Assembly (NCBI GenBank): GCA_045588795.1
Contig: JAZNEY010000006.1
Span: 1-15,602, forward strand
From: UMGS1908 sp045588795
Lineage (GTDB): Bacteria > Bacillota > Clostridia > Christensenellales > UBA1242
DNA length: 15,602 nt
Reading direction: 5' to 3'
A program made the position numbers and the translations under genes. Of this stretch, positions 13,037 through 15,602 are shown in pieces (within the stretch, counting starts at the first letter, position 1; every line of letters starts with the position of its first letter). The notes under the pieces are model-generated. The model searched no databases and was not told the origin of the DNA. It worked only from the letters and a program-made list of their open reading frames with translations.

Positions 13037-15457
13037 ATGAATGAGTACAATTTTAGAGAAGTTGAAAAGAAATGGCAAGACAGGTGGGCAGAATCGAAGT
13101 GCTTTGCGGCGGTTGATTTTCATCCAACAAAGCCAAAATATTATATGCTTTATGAATTTCCTAATGTAAGCGGAAATCTTCATATGGGGCATTTAAAGGG
13201 AACGGTCCCATCTGATTCTCTTGCAAGATATAAAAGATTCTGTGGATACAATGTATTATTCCCAATTGGCGGAGATGCCTTTGGGCTTCCTGCTGAAAAT
13301 GCGGCTATAAAGTATGGTACAAATCCTCGTAAGTTCGTTGCTGATGGGTTCAAAAAGATAACTGACCAATTTTCTTTGCTTGGACTTTCTTTTGATAAAG
13401 ACAGGTCGTTCTGTACTAGTGATGAAGATTATTACAAGTGGACACAATGGATTTTTATGCAACTTTATAATCACGGAAAGGCTTATAAAGAGTATGGCAC
13501 AGTAAACTTCTGTCCAAACTGCAAGACTGTTTTATCAAATGAGGATAGTCAAGGCGGAAGATGTGATAGATGTAATGGCTTAGTTCAACAAGTTGAAAGG
13601 TCTGTTTGGTTCTTGAAGATGAAAGAATATTCAGAGCAATTGCTTGGTAATGTTGAAAGAATTCAAATGAATGAAAATCTTAAAGAGCAACAAAGAAACT
13701 GGATTGGTAGAAGTGAGGGTATGCAAGTTAAGTTTGCATTATTTGACTTGCAAGACAAACAAATTGGCGAAATTGAAATTTATACAACTTGCATAGAAAC
13801 AATCTATGGTGTTACATTTATGACGCTTGCCCCAGAAAATGGCTTACTTGATAAGATTAAGTCAAGCATTACCAACTTTAATGAAATTGAGGCATACAGA
13901 GAAAAAACAGCACTTCGTTCTGAGTTTGACAGAATGAGTGATAACAAAGAAAAGACTGGTTGCAAGGTTCAAGGAATATATGCAATCAATCCTCTAAATA
14001 ATGAAAAAGTTGAAGTGTTTATTGGGGACTTTGTTCTTGCAGGGTATGGTACTGGTGCGGTTATGGCAGTTCCAACACATGACCAAAGAGACTACGACTT
14101 TGCAAAAGCATTTAATATTCCTATGAAACAAGTTATCGAGGGTGATTGTTCAGCTTCTGCTGTTGAAAAGCAAACATATTTGCCTCTTGACAGTAAACTT
14201 ATGAATAGTGAAGAGTTTACCGGTCTTACTGTAAGTGAAGCAAAGAAAGCAATCAGTGAAAAACTAATTAAAATGGGTGCTGGTCATAAGCAAGTTAACT
14301 ATAAGATGAAAGACTGGCCATTTAACAGACAAAGATACTGGGGAGAGCCTTTCCCAATCGTTTATTGTGATAAGTGCGGAACAGTGTGTTTAGAAGAAAA
14401 AGATTTACCACTAGTTCTTCCAGAGACAGACGACTATCTTCCAAATGATACTGGTGATTCCCCTCTTGTTAAAATTACCGATTGGGTAAATTGCACTTGT
14501 CCAAAGTGTGGCGGAAAAGCAAGGCGTGAAACTGATACAATGCCAAACTGGGCTGGCTCTAGTTGGTATTGGCTAAGATATTGCGACCCACACAATGATA
14601 AGGCTATCGCAGACTATGACAAACTTAAATATTGGGGAAGTGTTGATTGCTATACTGGTGGTACAGAACATATTACAAGACACGTGCTATATGCATTCTT
14701 CTGGCAAAATTTCCTATACGAAATTGGTGTTGTTCCAACTCGCGACCCATTTGCAAGAAAGATGGGTAGTGGTCTTATCCTTGATGACCAAGGCAAGAAA
14801 TTAAGTAAGAGTAGTGCAAATGGTGTTCCTGCAATTGATGTTTTAACACAGTATGGTGCTGATGTAACTCGTTTACACGTACATTTCCTTGGCGGATATG
14901 AGGACAATACACCTTGGACATTTGATGGTATTAATGGAATTATGAACTTTGTAAACAGAGTTTGGGGTTTAATGGATATTGTTAAGGGTGAAGAGGTTAG
15001 CAAAGAACATATTTACGACTTAAACAGAACAATAAAGAAAGTTGGTGAAGATTTAGAAGATCTTAAATTAAATACAGTGATTTCTGCACTTATGACATTC
15101 TTGAAGAAGGTAAGAGAAGATGGTTTTATTACAAAAGAAGAATTAAGACAATTCTTAATCTTATTAAATCCGGTTGCTCCACATATTACAAGCGAAATGT
15201 ATGAGATTGTATTTGGAAAGGATATCATTGAGGATAGTTGGCCACATTATGATGAAAAATATTTGGTTGAAGATGAAGTTAAAGTTCCAATACAAATAAA
15301 TGGAAAACTTCGTGGTGTCGTTGATGCAAATAAAGAAGCTACAAAAGAAGAAATTTTTGAAATTGCAAAGGCTTCACCAGAAATTGCAAAATATTTAACA
15401 GCAGAGCCAAAGAAGATAATCTATATTGCAGGAAAAATATTTAATATAGTTGTCTAA
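13037..15457 (+). CDS. leuS: Leucyl-tRNA synthetase with divergent editing motif
   Basis: An 806-residue class I enzyme that charges tRNA-Leu. The ATP-site HIGH-type motif is H49-M-G-H52 and the KMSKS-type loop is K588-L-S-K-S592. Zinc-ribbon cysteines are seen at 159/162/176/179 (CPNC, CDRC), 444/447 and 486/488/491. The CP1 editing insert covers about 225-420; it keeps YGTGAVMAVPTHDQRDYDFA, but the threonine-rich motif normally TTRPDT reads TTCIET (250-255). The signature RQRYWGEPFPIVYC and the tryptophan-rich stretch MPNWAGSSWYWLRYCDPHND are present. The anticodon-binding helical bundle covers about 640-740 and a small C-terminal domain ends the protein. Length is normal. AAAGGA precedes the ATG at about ten bases. 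Confidence 0.97.
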   Translation: MNEYNFREVEKKWQDRWAESKCFAAVDFHPTKPKYYMLYEFPNVSGNLHMGHLKGTVPSDSLARYKRFCGYNVLFPIGGDAFGLPAENAAIKYGTNPRKFVADGFKKITDQFSLLGLSFDKDRSFCTSDEDYYKWTQWIFMQLYNHGKAYKEYGTVNFCPNCKTVLSNEDSQGGRCDRCNGLVQQVERSVWFLKMKEYSEQLLGNVERIQMNENLKEQQRNWIGRSEGMQVKFALFDLQDKQIGEIEIYTTCIETIYGVTFMTLAPENGLLDKIKSSITNFNEIEAYREKTALRSEFDRMSDNKEKTGCKVQGIYAINPLNNEKVEVFIGDFVLAGYGTGAVMAVPTHDQRDYDFAKAFNIPMKQVIEGDCSASAVEKQTYLPLDSKLMNSEEFTGLTVSEAKKAISEKLIKMGAGHKQVNYKMKDWPFNRQRYWGEPFPIVYCDKCGTVCLEEKDLPLVLPETDDYLPNDTGDSPLVKITDWVNCTCPKCGGKARRETDTMPNWAGSSWYWLRYCDPHNDKAIADYDKLKYWGSVDCYTGGTEHITRHVLYAFFWQNFLYEIGVVPTRDPFARKMGSGLILDDQGKKLSKSSANGVPAIDVLTQYGADVTRLHVHFLGGYEDNTPWTFDGINGIMNFVNRVWGLMDIVKGEEVSKEHIYDLNRTIKKVGEDLEDLKLNTVISALMTFLKKVREDGFITKEELRQFLILLNPVAPHITSEMYEIVFGKDIIEDSWPHYDEKYLVEDEVKVPIQINGKLRGVVDANKEATKEEIFEIAKASPEIAKYLTAEPKKIIYIAGKIFNIVV

Positions 15458-15463
15458 AAATAT

Positions 15464-15500
15464 GGGTTTTAACAAGTTTTTAGCAACTTGTTTAAAACCT
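15464..15500 (+). repeat. Long hairpin between leuS and the next gene
   Basis: GGTTTTAACAAGTT (15465-15478) can pair with AACTTGTT-T-AAAACC (15485-15499), a 14-base stem with one bulged T and a TTTAGC loop. It is followed by TGCTTTAAAAGG rather than a T run, so it is a poor intrinsic terminator. It may instead be an mRNA-processing or stabilising structure, or a weak attenuator ahead of the next gene. Confidence 0.6.
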
Positions 15501-15518
15501 GCTTTAAAAGGAAAAACA

Positions 15519-15602
15519 ATGGAAGATATTTTAATTAAAAGAAAGGAAGAATTTATTGGGATTCTTCGTGAAAAGGTAAAAAGAGAAGGCTTAGAGGATT
15601 TG
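15519..15602 (+). CDS. 5' end of an unidentified gene, cut by the window edge
   Basis: An open frame starts at ATG 15519, seven bases after AAAAGG (15506-15511), and stays open for the 28 codons left. The visible residues, MEDILIKRKEEFIGILREKV and onward, are highly charged and helical. They resemble the N-terminal helix of clostridial HD-domain hydrolases that begin with a short helical stretch ending in an REG-type turn, but this is too little to decide. It is 61 bases after leuS with no clear terminator between, so it may be co-transcribed. Confidence 0.5.
   Translation, partial: MEDILIKRKEEFIGILREKVKREGLEDL

Noticed and set aside
1..15602. Mobile elements, CRISPR arrays, tRNA or rRNA genes and defence systems
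   Set aside because: No transposase or integrase signature, no regularly spaced direct repeats, no cloverleaf or rRNA stretch and no defence-type domains were seen on either strand.

Overview
The window looks like chromosomal core sequence from a low-GC, Gram-positive bacterium of the Bacillota, most likely an uncultured, gut-type Clostridia lineage. Four things point there: the A/T-rich codon use, the strong AGGAGG-type ribosome binding sites, the presence of SepF, YvcK, BspA-like repeats and a clostridial-type LeuRS, and the rpsF-ssb-rpsR order. The lineage is inferred from protein character only. No rRNA, tRNA, CRISPR array, insertion sequence or prophage gene was seen, and no gene-free stretch exceeds 300 bases.

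Layout from left to right. (1) Positions 1-2195 hold tex, an S1-domain RNA-binding factor. (2) Positions 2241-3432 hold the rpsF-ssb-rpsR operon, with a promoter, a hairpin leader that resembles the S6:S18 autoregulatory RNA, and a terminator. (3) Positions 3502-5125 hold a three-gene unit: a dUTPase-family protein with altered catalytic motifs, RNase HI, and an HD-domain phosphohydrolase. (4) Positions 5143-6545 hold a secreted or membrane-anchored BspA-like leucine-rich-repeat protein with its own near-consensus promoter. (5) On the minus strand, 6635-8359 holds a HAD-family phosphatase followed by yvcK. (6) Positions 8419-9240 hold an unrecognised 238-residue protein. (7) On the minus strand, 9283-11181 holds groES-groEL. 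(8) Positions 11354-12946 hold three single-gene units: a small lipoprotein, sepF, and a small two-helix membrane protein. (9) Positions 12974-15457 hold leuS, followed by the start of another gene that runs off the window.

Most genes are housekeeping: translation (S6, S18, LeuRS), DNA maintenance (SSB, RNase HI, dUTPase-like), protein folding (GroES/EL), cell division (SepF) and envelope or carbon metabolism (YvcK). The points most worth following are substitutions in two normally invariant active sites (the LeuRS editing pocket and the dUTPase catalytic motifs), the putative S6:S18 leader, groESL without a visible CIRCE operator, an inverted repeat over the lipoprotein -35 box, the frequent use of extended -10 promoters, and the orphan protein at 8475-9191. 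I saw no convincing undescribed multi-gene system.
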